From contig NZ_SWBO01000010.1 of assembly GCF_005116475.1 (NCBI RefSeq), positions 62,001-126,000 of the forward strand: a stretch of 64,000 nucleotides of DNA. Reading direction: 5' to 3'. The notes under the pieces are model-generated. The model saw only the letters and a list, made by a program, of their open reading frames with translations. It made no database searches and was not told where the DNA came from. This stretch comes from Pedobacter cryotolerans. GTDB taxonomy: Bacteria > Bacteroidota > Bacteroidia > Sphingobacteriales > Sphingobacteriaceae. The position numbers were made by a program, and so were the translations under genes. Positions within the stretch are counted from its first letter, which is position 1. Each line of letters begins with the position of its first letter. This document shows positions 23,982 through 33,364 of the stretch, piece by piece.

Positions 23982-25391
23982 CTATTTCAAAGCATCTAAA
24001 ACTTTAAAAAGCTTTTTACTAATATTAGAGCCGCTATAGTTATTGATGTTAATTACTGCGATATATTTTTGTCCGTTACTTGCTGTATAATAGCCAGCAT
24101 AGGCTGAAACATCATTAATACTCCCACTTTTAAGTTTCATGCCATTGTTTTCTGGCAATGAATTGTAAAAGGGAGCAAACCAATCTTCTTTTTGAGCCTG
24201 AAATAAAATACTAGCCATTGCCGATGTAGTCACTCTTGTGCCAGGAGATAATCCACTTCCGTCTAAAATATTTAATGCATTTTTATCAATTCCTTTGCCT
24301 GCCCAATAATTAATTACCGCTGTAGCACCGTTTTTTGTTGAAGGTGTTTTGCCTGTTTTCCAAGCAATAGTTTTTAGCAGTTGCTCGCCATAAAGATTTA
24401 CGCTTTTTTTATTGAACCAATATACAATTTCGCTTAAGTCTGGAGAACTTGTAGTTGTTAGTTTTTGCGTAGCCGTAGGTATATTTTGATTTGCTAGAAC
24501 TAACTTTCTGTTCGTTGTAGCTTCTTTACCTACCGAAATATTTAGTCTTGATAAAGTATCTTGTAAACGAAAAGCCGCATCAAAAGCGGGGTCGGGTAAA
24601 GCCAATGAAATACCTGATTTGTTAATCCCCATTCCCCAAGTGCCACGTAAATAAGCCAAATCTCCATAAGGTGGCAGAAACCCGTAAGCGTTATCGCCAG
24701 AGCCAGATGAGCCAGTTTTAAGTTCGTTTACAATTTTGATATAAGGCATTGCCGGAACAAAATTTTGAACAGTAACTGCAGCTCCCATATTGCTTCCTGG
24801 TTTTAATTTCACGTCGAACTGATTTTCACGCCAAGAGAGTGAAGATCCACCAGCGCCATAATAATTACCCATGTCTTGCCAAATCCAGCCTTCAGGCATG
24901 GTTTGGGTGCCAAATAAACTATCATCGCCAACAACCGAACCTGTAATTTTTTTAATTCCTGCAGTTTTAATGGCATTAACCCAACTATTTAAAACAACAT
25001 TTTCTTTGGTTTGCTCATAACGCCACGAGCCTAAAGTTGGGTCTCCGCTACCAATAATGATTAAATCACCGTCTAAAGTCCCATTATTATCAATCTTGCC
25101 GCTATAGGCCAAAGTAGTTTGATATTTAAAATCCTTACCTAAAATGCTAAAAGCTGTTGCTGCGGTTATGGTTTTTAAGGTTGAAGCTGTTGCTAAACCA
25201 ATATTTTCATTTTTAGCAAAAACTATCTTTCCGCTTTGCGCATCTAATACGCAAAGTGAGGTAATGGCATATTTTGCTTGCTCATCATTTGCTAAAATCT
25301 GATAAGCTTGTTCTAGCTTAGCAACTGGATATTGGGCAAATGAAGTAACGGAAAGTGCAATTAAGAAAAGGGATAGCTTGATAAATTTCAT
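23982..25391 (-). CDS. dacB: D-alanyl-D-alanine carboxypeptidase/endopeptidase (PBP4, S13)
   Basis: A 469-residue periplasmic penicillin-binding protein of family S13 with signal peptide (KFIKLSLFLIALSVTSFAQ). The active-site SxxK is in LATASTLKTITAATA. The long S13 insertion follows, then SxN in NKKSVNLYGEQLLKT. The third box is KSG (MKLKSGSINDVSAYAGYY) in place of the more usual KTG. The Ser-for-Thr change is conservative and activity is expected. It trims or opens peptidoglycan cross-links. It lies downstream of asd but is separated from it by a strong terminator. Confidence 0.92.
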   Translation of the reverse strand: MKFIKLSLFLIALSVTSFAQYPVAKLEQAYQILANDEQAKYAITSLCVLDAQSGKIVFAKNENIGLATASTLKTITAATAFSILGKDFKYQTTLAYSGKIDNNGTLDGDLIIIGSGDPTLGSWRYEQTKENVVLNSWVNAIKTAGIKKITGSVVGDDSLFGTQTMPEGWIWQDMGNYYGAGGSSLSWRENQFDVKLKPGSNMGAAVTVQNFVPAMPYIKIVNELKTGSSGSGDNAYGFLPPYGDLAYLRGTWGMGINKSGISLALPDPAFDAAFRLQDTLSRLNISVGKEATTNRKLVLANQNIPTATQKLTTTSSPDLSEIVYWFNKKSVNLYGEQLLKTIAWKTGKTPSTKNGATAVINYWAGKGIDKNALNILDGSGLSPGTRVTTSAMASILFQAQKEDWFAPFYNSLPENNGMKLKSGSINDVSAYAGYYTASNGQKYIAVININNYSGSNISKKLFKVLDALK

Positions 25392-25493
25392 TTGCTGATT
25401 TTTGTTAGATGGGCAAATCTCTAAATTATGTAATTTTAGATTATAATATCGTTTTTATATGTAATATTGAGATTAGAGAATGTTTTGCAACAA

Positions 25494-25524
25494 AAAAAGT
25501 GATGCATTAGATACATCACTTTTT
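25494..25524 (-). terminator. Rho-independent terminator of asd
   Basis: An 11 bp stem, AAAAAGTGATG paired with CATCACTTTTT, with a 9-base loop, 24 bases after the asd stop. The T tract exists on both strands. Confidence 0.85.
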
Positions 25525-25547
25525 AAAATTTTTTAGTAAAAAATAAT

Positions 25548-26540
25548 TTATACTAATTCTTTTCTCACCAAATACTCGGCAATTTGAACTGCATTTGTAG
25601 CAGCACCTTTACGCAAGTTATCGGCAACAATCCACATGTTTAAAGTATTTGGCATCGATTCGTCTCTACGTATGCGACCTACAAAAACTTCGTCTTTTTC
25701 ATGTGCATCTTTTGGCATTGGATATTTATTATTTGCAATATCATCAACTACAATAATTCCCTCAGTTTTTTCTAATAAAGAAGTTACTTCAGCTAAATCA
25801 AATTCATTTTCAAACTCGATGTTTACAGACTCTGAGTGACCGCCCATAACAGGGATTCGAACCGTAGTAGCTGTTAAACGAATGCTATCATCGCCCATAA
25901 TTTTACGGGTTTCGTTAATCATTTTCATTTCCTCCTTGGTGTAGCCATTCTCTGTAAATACATCAATTTGTGGAATAACGTTTAAATCGATTTGATAAGC
26001 ATAAGCCATTTCACCATCAAAAACACCATTACGTTCATTCATCATTTGGTCTACAGCTTTTACACCAGTACCAGTAACCGATTGATAAGTTGAAACAACA
26101 ACACGTTTAATTTTGTATTTATCGTGTAATGGTTTAAGCGCAACTACCATTTGTATAGTAGAGCAATTTGGGTTAGCAATAATTTTATCATCTAATGATA
26201 AAACATTTGCATTAACTTCTGGCACAACCAAAGGGATTTTTGGATCCATTCTCCATGCAGAAGAATTATCGATAACTGTTGTTCCAGCTTCTTTAAAGCG
26301 AGGAGCGTGTTCTAATGATGTACTTCCGCCAGCAGAAAATAGGGCAATATCAGGGCGCATTCCAATCGCAGTATCCATGCTAACGATTGGAAACTGTTTA
26401 CCCTTAAACGTAATTAACTTACCAACGCTCTTTTCTGAAGCAACTGGAATTAATTCTGTTAATGGGAAATTTCTCTCCTCCAATACTTTTAACATAACAG
26501 TACCTACAAGTCCTGTGGCACCTACTACTGCAACTTTCAT
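25548..26540 (-). CDS. asd: Aspartate-semialdehyde dehydrogenase
   Basis: A 330-residue NADPH enzyme of the lysine/threonine/methionine branch. The Rossmann start is VAVVGATGLVGTVMLKVLEE, followed by FSAGGSTSLEHAPRF, the catalytic cysteine in IANPNCSTIQMVVALKPL, VVVSTYQSVTGTGVKA, and VRIPVMGGHSESVNIEF with the active-site His. The length is typical of the bacterial class. It appears to be a single-gene unit, divergent from the lamin-tail gene. Confidence 0.96.
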   Translation of the reverse strand: MKVAVVGATGLVGTVMLKVLEERNFPLTELIPVASEKSVGKLITFKGKQFPIVSMDTAIGMRPDIALFSAGGSTSLEHAPRFKEAGTTVIDNSSAWRMDPKIPLVVPEVNANVLSLDDKIIANPNCSTIQMVVALKPLHDKYKIKRVVVSTYQSVTGTGVKAVDQMMNERNGVFDGEMAYAYQIDLNVIPQIDVFTENGYTKEEMKMINETRKIMGDDSIRLTATTVRIPVMGGHSESVNIEFENEFDLAEVTSLLEKTEGIIVVDDIANNKYPMPKDAHEKDEVFVGRIRRDESMPNTLNMWIVADNLRKGAATNAVQIAEYLVRKELV

Positions 26541-26588
26541 TTTCTGTTTTTTTAATTATATTTAGTTAATTCTTAATATCTACCAAAT

Positions 26589-28391
26589 ATGAGAAAAACT
26601 TTACTTTTATTTATGCTCCTGAGTGTTAAACTTACATTCGGTCAATTAACTGATGACTTTAGCGATGGCAATTTTACGGCAAATCCATCCTGGGTTGGTC
26701 AAAATTCTCAGTTTTATGTCAACGCCAACGGGCAGCTTCAAAGCGCATTAAGTTCTACTGCTCAATTGGTTAGCTTAAGTACTGCTAATTTTTTAGCACT
26801 TAATACCCAATGGGATTTTTTTGTGCAAATGAATTTTGATCCTTCATCTAGCAACCAAGCAAGAATTTATTTAATTGCTGATCAACAGGATTTAAGCGGC
26901 TCTTTAAATGGGTATTTTATCCAAATTGGAGAAAGTGGAAGTACAGATAGTTACGATTTGTTTAGGCAAACAGGTACAACGGTTACTAAAATTATAGATG
27001 GTGCAGCAAAAAGCAGAGCTGATGTAAATTTATTAAAAGCTAAAATAAAAGTAATTCGAGATGAATACGGTAAATGGGAATTGTATACCGATATTACTGG
27101 AGCTAACAATTTTGTAATAGAGGGAACAACAACGGATTTAACGCATGTAAACTCAGATTGGTTTGGCGTGAGGTGCAATTACACAGCAACACGTTCAGCA
27201 GGTTTTATCTTTGATGATTTTAAAATTGTAGCGTTAACACCAGATATTACACCTCCTGTTTTATTGAGTGCCAAAGCATTAGATGAATTTAATATAGAAG
27301 TTGTTTTCTCTGAAAGATTACAAGTATCATCCGCCTTTATGGCGAGCAATTACACGGTAACTAATTTAGGCAACCCAGTAAATGTATCAAATACAACAAT
27401 TGCAAATGTTTATAAATTAACTTTTGCATCGGCTTTGCCAAATGGCGAAAATAAATTGACTGTTCATAATTTGAGCGATTTGGCGGGTAATCCAATAGTT
27501 GCAAATAGTTTAGCGTCGTTCTTTTATTTAAAACCATATACACTTAAAAAAGGTGATATTTTAATTAGTGAAGTGCTTTCTAATCCACGAACTGGAGGTG
27601 TAGATTTTGTAGAAATTTACAACAATACCAACCAAATATTAGATGTAAAAGAATTGCAATTAGCCAACACTGATGCAGCTGGTCAGCCAGCAAATATAAA
27701 AAATGTAAGCACCGCATCAGTTTATGTGCCTGCCAAAACCTATTGGGTGTTAACAACAAATCCTACAACCATTCAGCAACATTACGATGTAAAATATCCT
27801 AATCAGTTGATACAAATGAGCAGTCTGCCCGCATATAATAACGATCAAGGTACAGTTGTTTTATTAACTAGTAACGGAGTTTTAGAACAATTGAATTACA
27901 ACGAAAAAATGCATATTAAGCTACTGCAAGATGGTGATGGTGTATCGCTAGAGCGGATATCATTTGCAGCTGATGCAAATGCAATTGGTAATTTTAAATC
28001 TGCCGCTCAGTCTGTAGGTTTTGCTACGCCAACAGCTAAAAATTCTCAAGAGTTTGATAATTCGATTACTAAAAGCAAAGTTTCAATAGCAAACAAAGTG
28101 TTTTCGCCTGACGATGATGGCTTTGAAGATGTATTAAAAATTGACTACAACTTCATTACTAATGGTTATGTGGCTACGGTAAACATCTATACAGACAGGG
28201 GAGTTTTAGTGCGCAAGTTGCAACGCAATACAACTATTGCAAGCAACGGTTTTTTTACTTGGGATGGCTTAAATGATGCCGGAATAAAAGGTAACATTGG
28301 TATTTATATAATTAAATTTGATGCCTTTACTGCAAACGGAAAAATGGAAAGTTTTAAACAAACTTGCGTTTTGGCAGCAAAGCTGAATTAA
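26589..28391 (+). CDS. Lamin-tail domain surface protein with FlgD-like C-terminus
   Basis: A 600-residue exported protein. It has a signal peptide (RKTLLLFMLLSVKLTFGQ) and an N-terminal LamG/jelly-roll-like region starting TDDFSDGNFTANPSWVGQ. A Big_5/SbsA-type Ig-like part follows (PPVLLSAKALDEFNIEVVFS), then a lamin-tail domain (LISEVLSNPRTGGVDFVEIY) and a FlgD-like Ig end (VFSPDDDGFEDVLKIDYNF ... TWDGLNDAGIKGNIGIYII). Proteins of this layout are common in Bacteroidota surfaces; the lamin-tail domain may help attach DNA or other proteins, but the role here is unknown. Confidence 0.85.
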   Translation: MRKTLLLFMLLSVKLTFGQLTDDFSDGNFTANPSWVGQNSQFYVNANGQLQSALSSTAQLVSLSTANFLALNTQWDFFVQMNFDPSSSNQARIYLIADQQDLSGSLNGYFIQIGESGSTDSYDLFRQTGTTVTKIIDGAAKSRADVNLLKAKIKVIRDEYGKWELYTDITGANNFVIEGTTTDLTHVNSDWFGVRCNYTATRSAGFIFDDFKIVALTPDITPPVLLSAKALDEFNIEVVFSERLQVSSAFMASNYTVTNLGNPVNVSNTTIANVYKLTFASALPNGENKLTVHNLSDLAGNPIVANSLASFFYLKPYTLKKGDILISEVLSNPRTGGVDFVEIYNNTNQILDVKELQLANTDAAGQPANIKNVSTASVYVPAKTYWVLTTNPTTIQQHYDVKYPNQLIQMSSLPAYNNDQGTVVLLTSNGVLEQLNYNEKMHIKLLQDGDGVSLERISFAADANAIGNFKSAAQSVGFATPTAKNSQEFDNSITKSKVSIANKVFSPDDDGFEDVLKIDYNFITNGYVATVNIYTDRGVLVRKLQRNTTIASNGFFTWDGLNDAGIKGNIGIYIIKFDAFTANGKMESFKQTCVLAAKLN

Positions 28392-28444
28392 AAAATCAAA
28401 AAACAATTTTATTTTAGGCTTGTTATTTTTAAAACATTAAAACT

Positions 28445-28813
28445 ATGAAATACGGAAAATTGATATCGAAATTGACAAAGAGATCTAATAATAACGGATA
28501 CGTAGCAGTAGCATTAGTTGCGGGTTTAGCAGCAGGTGCATTATTGAGTATTTTATTTGCACCAGAAAGTGGCGAAGATACACGAAGAGTAATTAGAGAT
28601 AAAGCAAAAGGCTTAGGCGATAATGCAAGAGATAAATTTAATGCCCTTAAAAATAAATTTAATGGCTATGATTTTGAAGAGCATGATGATGATGTTGCTC
28701 CTGAAGTTCCGCATTTTGTGAATAAAGTGCCTAAAAAGCGAAAATCAGATATTAAAGATATCGTTCATGAAGCTCATGTAGAAAGTCAGAACACCGAACA
28801 ATCTATAAGTTAA
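28445..28813 (+). CDS. YtxH domain protein
   Basis: A 122-residue protein with one membrane-inserting stretch (GYVAVALVAGLAAGALLSIL) followed at once by the YtxH signature FAPESGEDTRR and amphipathic helices (DKAKGLGDNARDKFNALKNK). The C-terminal 40 residues are charged and probably disordered. YtxH proteins are often linked to general stress, but the mechanism is unknown. It lies 53 bases after the lamin-tail gene and ends before a bidirectional terminator. Confidence 0.88.
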   Translation: MKYGKLISKLTKRSNNNGYVAVALVAGLAAGALLSILFAPESGEDTRRVIRDKAKGLGDNARDKFNALKNKFNGYDFEEHDDDVAPEVPHFVNKVPKKRKSDIKDIVHEAHVESQNTEQSIS

Positions 28814-28875
28814 TTCACTTGTAAAATTTGCTTTTAAAAAGCAATTATTATCATTTTGGCTTCCCCATATCTCAT

Positions 28876-28915
28876 AAAAAAATCCCAACAATTTAAATTG
28901 TTAGGATTTTTTTTT
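28876..28915. terminator. Bidirectional terminator between YtxH and isomerase genes
   Basis: A long stem AAAAATCCCAACAATTT/AAATTGTTAGGATTTTT with one mismatch and almost no loop, A-tract on one side and T-tract on the other. The flanking genes converge here. Confidence 0.85.
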
Positions 28916-28928
28916 GAGGTTGTATTAA

Positions 28929-29804
28929 TTACAATAGTTGAGTATTCACATAATCAAAACTTGATTTAACAGAACCCATCACGTCTGGTTTGTAATTGGT
29001 TTCATGCTCAACAAAATAATGTTTAACTCCAGCCTGTTTAGCTCCAGTTAAAATATTTTTAAAATCTATACTGCCTTGTCCAACTTCTGCATTTAAAGCT
29101 TTGTTGCCTTTATCCATATCTTTAACATGAAACATGGTGAAGCGTTTAGGGTGTGCATTAAACAAATCTATCGGGTTTATTTCTGATCTTACTGCCCAGT
29201 ATAAATCTAATTCAAAATCAACTAACTTTTTATCAGTTTCATTGAGCAAAATTTCGAATCCTGTGGTGTCGCCAAATTTTTTAAATTCAAAATCGTGGTT
29301 ATGGTAAGCGATTTTTAAACCAGAAGCTTTACATAAATTACCTGCTTCATTAAGTTTAGCTGCGATTTTTTTATAATCATCAGCAGTTTTCCTCACGTTT
29401 CCATCAAGCCAAGGCACCGTTACGTAGGTACTACCTAAAATATTTGCAGCTTCAATGTATGCTTTTAATACATCGGTATTTTTGCCCGACATGTATTCTC
29501 CCATTTCGAAATGCCCACTCGGAGAACTCATGCCATGTTGATCTAATAAAGCTTTGAAGGCCTTCGCATCTAAACCCCAAAAACCATTTTTTGCAGAATA
29601 ACTAAAAGTTTCAACTTCCTTATAGCCTATGGCAGCAACCTTTGAAATAATGCTAGTGATGTCATTTTTAATCACATCTCTCAAGCTGTACAATTGCAAG
29701 CCAATTGCCTTTTTGGCCACAGGCGTACATGCAAACGATGGTGCTATTGCTACAGTTGCAGCAAATAAACCAGATTGTTTAAGGAAAGTTCTTCTAGAGT
29801 TCAT
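28929..29804 (-). CDS. Tat-exported TIM-barrel sugar isomerase/epimerase-like protein
   Basis: The ATG at 29804 opens a twin-arginine signal (MNSRRTFLKQSGLFAATVAI) ending in a cysteine at SFAC; in-frame residues before it are unlikely. The 291-residue product is an AP_endonuc_2/xylose-isomerase-like barrel (GLQLYSLRDVIKNDITSIIS, KIAYHNHDFEFKKFGDTTGF, DLYWAVRSEINPIDLFNAHP, FTMFHVKDMDKG). Members of this fold isomerise or beta-eliminate sugars, including 3-keto-glycosides. It is the last gene of the nine-gene sugar oxidation cluster, 21 bases after the porter gene. Confidence 0.9.
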   Translation of the reverse strand: MNSRRTFLKQSGLFAATVAIAPSFACTPVAKKAIGLQLYSLRDVIKNDITSIISKVAAIGYKEVETFSYSAKNGFWGLDAKAFKALLDQHGMSSPSGHFEMGEYMSGKNTDVLKAYIEAANILGSTYVTVPWLDGNVRKTADDYKKIAAKLNEAGNLCKASGLKIAYHNHDFEFKKFGDTTGFEILLNETDKKLVDFELDLYWAVRSEINPIDLFNAHPKRFTMFHVKDMDKGNKALNAEVGQGSIDFKNILTGAKQAGVKHYFVEHETNYKPDVMGSVKSSFDYVNTQLL

Positions 29805-29825
29805 ATTGCAAAATAGCATTTTTTT

Positions 29826-31052
29826 TTATAATTCTGTTTGGGTTTTGGTTTTATCGTTAAATAGCAATGCAAATATTAAAAATACTACAAAAGCTATACC
29901 TGCCGGGATAATCCAAATCATTTTCCAATCTTCAACTCCGTTAATTTTATAAGTTTCGGTGATTTGGCCAGCAACCATAAAACCAATAAGCATACCAATA
30001 CCATAAGTTGCTAAAGTAATTAAACCTTGTGCAGCACTTTTAAATTTATCGCCAGCTTTAGAGTTGGTATAAATTTGGCCTGATACAAAGAAAAAATCAT
30101 AACAAATGCCATGTAAAGCTATACCAATAATTAACATGAAACTCAATTCGCCTGCATTGCCATAAGCAAATAAAACATAACGAATTGCCCAAGCCAACAT
30201 ACCAACCAAAATTGTTTTTTTGAAGCCGAATTTTTTGAAAAATATAGGTAAAGCTAAAAGGAATAAAACTTCAGAAATTTGACCAATGGTCATTTTTCCT
30301 GTGGGATTTTCCATACCAACATTGGTTAAAAAATTATTTGCGTTTTGATAGTAGAATGCTAAAGGAATACAGATCAAAATAGATGAGATAAAGAAAATCA
30401 GAAAGTTTTTGTCCTTCAAAAGTTTCAATGCATCTAAGCCCAAAATATCAGAAACTGTGATTTTTTCTCCTTTACCTTTTGGTGGAGTTTTTGGTAACAA
30501 GAAACTAAATACACCAAGAACAATTGATGCAATGCTTGCCATTAAAAATGTATTTCTCAATAATCCATCTTTAACGCCTTCTTGCGAATCCCAATGAAAA
30601 GCAAAGCTGATTAACAAACCTGCTGCGATCCAACCTAATGTACCCCATATTCTAATACTTGAAAACTCTTTTTCAGGATCTGTCATTTGGTTAAATGAAA
30701 CTGAATTTACCAAAGCTAAAGTTGGCATGTACAAAATCATATAGCTTAACACATAAGGATAGAATACAGAAATATCTGCCGCATTGTACATCTGATACAT
30801 TAAAATTGCTCCTAAAATGTGTAAAACACCAAGAATTTTTTCTGCATTAAAATAACGATCGGCAATTAAACCAATAATAAAAGGGGCGATAATTGCTCCC
30901 CAAGATTGGGTTGAAAAAACTGCACCTGTTTCGGGTCCTGATGCACCTAAATTTTTGCTCAGAAATGTGCCAAGTGTTACAAACCATGCTCCCCAGATAA
31001 AAAATTCTAGGAACATCATAAAAGACAGTTTAACGCGGATAGTTGGGTTCAT
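29826..31052 (-). CDS. MFS porter, nucleoside:H+ symporter family
   Basis: A 408-residue inner-membrane carrier with about 12 helices. The start VKLSFMMFLEFFIWGAWFVT, then SKNLGASGPETGAVFSTQSW, IAPFIIGLIADRYFNAEKIL and SFNQMTDPEKEFSSIRIWGT mark the NupG/XapB-like nucleoside-H+ symporter group used widely in Bacteroidota operons for sugars. The TM11-12 region is GLITLATYGIGMLIGFMVAG. In this cluster the likely cargo is a (keto)sugar released in the periplasm; that is inference. A hairpin (31080-31115) separates it from the DUF1080 gene upstream. Confidence 0.9.
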   Translation of the reverse strand: MNPTIRVKLSFMMFLEFFIWGAWFVTLGTFLSKNLGASGPETGAVFSTQSWGAIIAPFIIGLIADRYFNAEKILGVLHILGAILMYQMYNAADISVFYPYVLSYMILYMPTLALVNSVSFNQMTDPEKEFSSIRIWGTLGWIAAGLLISFAFHWDSQEGVKDGLLRNTFLMASIASIVLGVFSFLLPKTPPKGKGEKITVSDILGLDALKLLKDKNFLIFFISSILICIPLAFYYQNANNFLTNVGMENPTGKMTIGQISEVLFLLALPIFFKKFGFKKTILVGMLAWAIRYVLFAYGNAGELSFMLIIGIALHGICYDFFFVSGQIYTNSKAGDKFKSAAQGLITLATYGIGMLIGFMVAGQITETYKINGVEDWKMIWIIPAGIAFVVFLIFALLFNDKTKTQTEL

Positions 31053-31079
31053 TTTATATTTGGTTTTAAGTTAAATGCA

Positions 31080-31115
31080 AAAGCAAAAAGACCAAAGATT
31101 TGGCCTTTTTGCTTT
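31080..31115 (-). terminator. Intra-operon hairpin, possible attenuator
   Basis: AAAGCAAAAAG pairs with CTTTTTGCTTT, and inside that CCAAA pairs with TTTGG around a GA loop. On the minus strand the stem is followed by a T-rich stretch. It lies between the DUF1080 and MFS genes, so it may cut down transcription of the last two genes. Confidence 0.65.
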
Positions 31116-31128
31116 AAACTTTATAATT

Positions 31129-31812
31129 TTATTTTAATTCTTTAATCATGATGTTTTTAAACCAAACCTCATCACCATGGTCTTGTAAACCAATTTTACC
31201 AGTTTTGTGTACGCCGAAACCTTCCCATTTAGCAAATTTACTTCCTGCAATTAAGGCTTTCCAATTGTCATCCCACATGGTGGTTTTAACAACTTTAACG
31301 CCATTTAAAACTAAGGTTAATTTGCCATTATCACTAATAATTTCTGCTTTATTCCATTCGCCAACTGGTTTAACTGGTTCGCTTTTGCTTTTAACCATAT
31401 CGTACAAATCACCAGCTCTGTGTTTGGTAATTTTACCATCTGGGTGGCCATCATTATCAATAACTTGCATTTCTGGTCCAGTTAAATACGTTTGACCATA
31501 TTTTTTGTCTTCAAAAATATTAAAAATGATACCGCTATTGGCTTTAGGAGCAACTTTCCATTCTAATTTTAAATGATAGTTTGTGTAAGCTTTGTCGGTA
31601 ACTAAATCTCCACCACCAGTTCTACCTTTTTTGGTTGGGTTCATGTGTATGGCGCCATCAACAACTTCCCAAGCACTACCAACAGTAGTTTTGTTGTAGG
31701 TATGCCATCCCGTCATTGTTTTTCCATCGAATAAAGGCACAAAGCCTTTTTGTGCACTAGCAAATTGGCTTGCTGCGAAAATCATTAGTGCAGATAATAT
31801 GTATTTTTTCAT
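31129..31812 (-). CDS. DUF1080 protein (3-keto-disaccharide hydrolase family)
   Basis: A 227-residue exported protein with signal peptide KKYILSALMIFAASQFASAQ. The concanavalin-like beta-sandwich of PF06439 is clear: FVPLFDGKTMTGWHTYNKTT, VVDGAIHMNPTKKGRTGGGD, YHLKLEWKVAPKANSGIIFN, TGPEMQVIDNDGHPDGK, AGDLYDMV and GKIGLQDHGDEVWFKNIMIK. The family is named for hydrolysis of 3-keto-glycosides, and the surrounding dehydrogenases fit that role. It is bracketed by two hairpins within the cluster, suggesting its level is set separately. Confidence 0.92.
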   Translation of the reverse strand: MKKYILSALMIFAASQFASAQKGFVPLFDGKTMTGWHTYNKTTVGSAWEVVDGAIHMNPTKKGRTGGGDLVTDKAYTNYHLKLEWKVAPKANSGIIFNIFEDKKYGQTYLTGPEMQVIDNDGHPDGKITKHRAGDLYDMVKSKSEPVKPVGEWNKAEIISDNGKLTLVLNGVKVVKTTMWDDNWKALIAGSKFAKWEGFGVHKTGKIGLQDHGDEVWFKNIMIKELK

Positions 31813-31833
31813 TATATAATTTTAAGGATGTCA

Positions 31834-31873
31834 AACCCATCATCAAATTGTTTAAATAAGCTGATGATGGGTT
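31834..31873 (-). promoter_or_regulatory. Intra-operon hairpin before DUF1080 gene
   Basis: A 12 bp perfect stem, AACCCATCATCA paired with TGATGATGGGTT, around a 16-base loop. There is no T tract on the minus strand, so mRNA end protection or processing is more likely than termination. Confidence 0.6.
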
Positions 31874-31885
31874 AATTTTTGTTAA

Positions 31886-33343
31886 TTACACGCCTAAGCT
31901 GTAACCATCGCGATATTGTCTTTTCACAAACTGATTAACATCGTCGAAGTTTGTTACTTTCATCAACTCGTTACTCCATAATAATTTTGTGTATCTACCT
32001 GGGTACGTATTTCTGCCACGCTCATCTTTACGCTGTACATCTGCTGCACGAATTGCCAAGTTAGCCATCAATAAAGCTTCTGTTAACGGACCCGCAATCT
32101 CGAATGGAGAACTTAACTCTTTTTTACCGTGTCCTGCAATTGCAGCTTCTACCCATTGTGCATAGTGACCAGCCTCCTGATTTGTTACACGAGCAAATTT
32201 TTGCGCAACTTTTAAGTTTTCCATTCTGCTTAATGGTAAAAGTTTAGGATTTCTTCCATAAGTTTCAGAAGTCATTTTGCCTTTTGTACCAATAAACAAA
32301 GTAGCGTTACCGCCATCACCAAATTTTTCGTTTGGTGCTAATTCTTCTGGTCTTTCTGGCTGTATACCACCATCCATCCAGTGTACAGTAACATCACCTT
32401 TGGTTTTATTTGTTTTAGGGAATTTTAAAGTTACATGGCTCGATGGAGGGCAACTATCTGGGAAATATCCACGTTTAAATTCATCAACATAAACCGAACC
32501 TACACTTGCCTGTACTTCTGTTGCATATTTTAAACCTAACACACTAAAAGGTGTTTCTAATAGGTGGCAACCCATATCTCCTAATGCACCAGTTCCATAA
32601 TCCCACCATCCACGCCAGTTAAAAGGCACTAATTTATCTACAAAATCTTTGTAAGGTGCAGTACCTAACCATAAATCCCAATCTAATTCTTTAGGAATAT
32701 CTGCTTTGTTTGCAGACCATGGAATACCTTGTGGCCAAACAGGTCTATCGGTAAATGCATAAATAGTGTGCACATCGCCAATTAAACCCGCATCATACCA
32801 TTCTTTCATTTGGCGTGGACCATCATTTGAAGATCCTTGATTGCCCATTTGAGTTACAACTTTATATTTTTTCGCAGCTTCGGTTAAAGCACGAGCTTCA
32901 AAAATATCATGAGCTAAAGGTTTTTGAACATAAACGTGTTTGCCTAACTGCATAGCTGCCATAGCTTGCACAGCGTGGTTATGATCTGGCGTAGAAACAG
33001 AAACAGCATCAAAATTTTTGTGCTCTTTTTCATACATTTCACGCCAATCTTTATAAAATTTAGCTTTTGGATATGCTTTTACGCTACCTGCAGCTCTACG
33101 GGTATCTACATCGCACAAGAAACCAATATCAGCTTTACCGCTATCGTAGAATGCTTTGATATCTCCACCACCTTTACCACCAACACCAACACCTGCTACA
33201 ATTAAGCGATCACTTGGTGCTAAAAATCCTTTTCCACCCAAAACATGGCGTGGTACAATTGTAAATGCAGCAGCGGCAACTGCGGTCGATTTAAGAAAAT
33301 TACGTCTGCTATTGTCTGCCGTTTCCTTATTTAAGTTTTTCAT
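31886..33343 (-). CDS. Tat-exported Gfo/Idh/MocA oxidoreductase
   Basis: A 485-residue protein with a twin-arginine signal (DNSRRNFLKSTAVAAAAFTI) and a Rossmann domain (RLIVAGVGVGGKGGGDIKAF, DAVSVSTPDHNHAVQAMAAM, GKHVYVQKPLAHDIFEARAL with the EKP-like QKP lysine). The C-terminal Gfo/Idh domain includes TQMGNQGSSNDGPRQMKEW and LAPNEKFGDGGNATLFIGTK. Exported members carry tightly bound NAD(P) and oxidise or reduce sugars at C3, or act as glycosidases through a transient ketone. It sits between cytochrome c and DUF1080 in the cluster, fitting periplasmic 3-keto chemistry. Confidence 0.93.
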   Translation of the reverse strand: MKNLNKETADNSRRNFLKSTAVAAAAFTIVPRHVLGGKGFLAPSDRLIVAGVGVGGKGGGDIKAFYDSGKADIGFLCDVDTRRAAGSVKAYPKAKFYKDWREMYEKEHKNFDAVSVSTPDHNHAVQAMAAMQLGKHVYVQKPLAHDIFEARALTEAAKKYKVVTQMGNQGSSNDGPRQMKEWYDAGLIGDVHTIYAFTDRPVWPQGIPWSANKADIPKELDWDLWLGTAPYKDFVDKLVPFNWRGWWDYGTGALGDMGCHLLETPFSVLGLKYATEVQASVGSVYVDEFKRGYFPDSCPPSSHVTLKFPKTNKTKGDVTVHWMDGGIQPERPEELAPNEKFGDGGNATLFIGTKGKMTSETYGRNPKLLPLSRMENLKVAQKFARVTNQEAGHYAQWVEAAIAGHGKKELSSPFEIAGPLTEALLMANLAIRAADVQRKDERGRNTYPGRYTKLLWSNELMKVTNFDDVNQFVKRQYRDGYSLGV

Positions 33344-33364
33344 CTATTTAATTTTAGGGTGAAA

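Noticed and set aside
25392-25547. Joint asd-dacB operon
   Set aside because: A strong hairpin with T tract lies between the two genes, so separate transcription is more likely.
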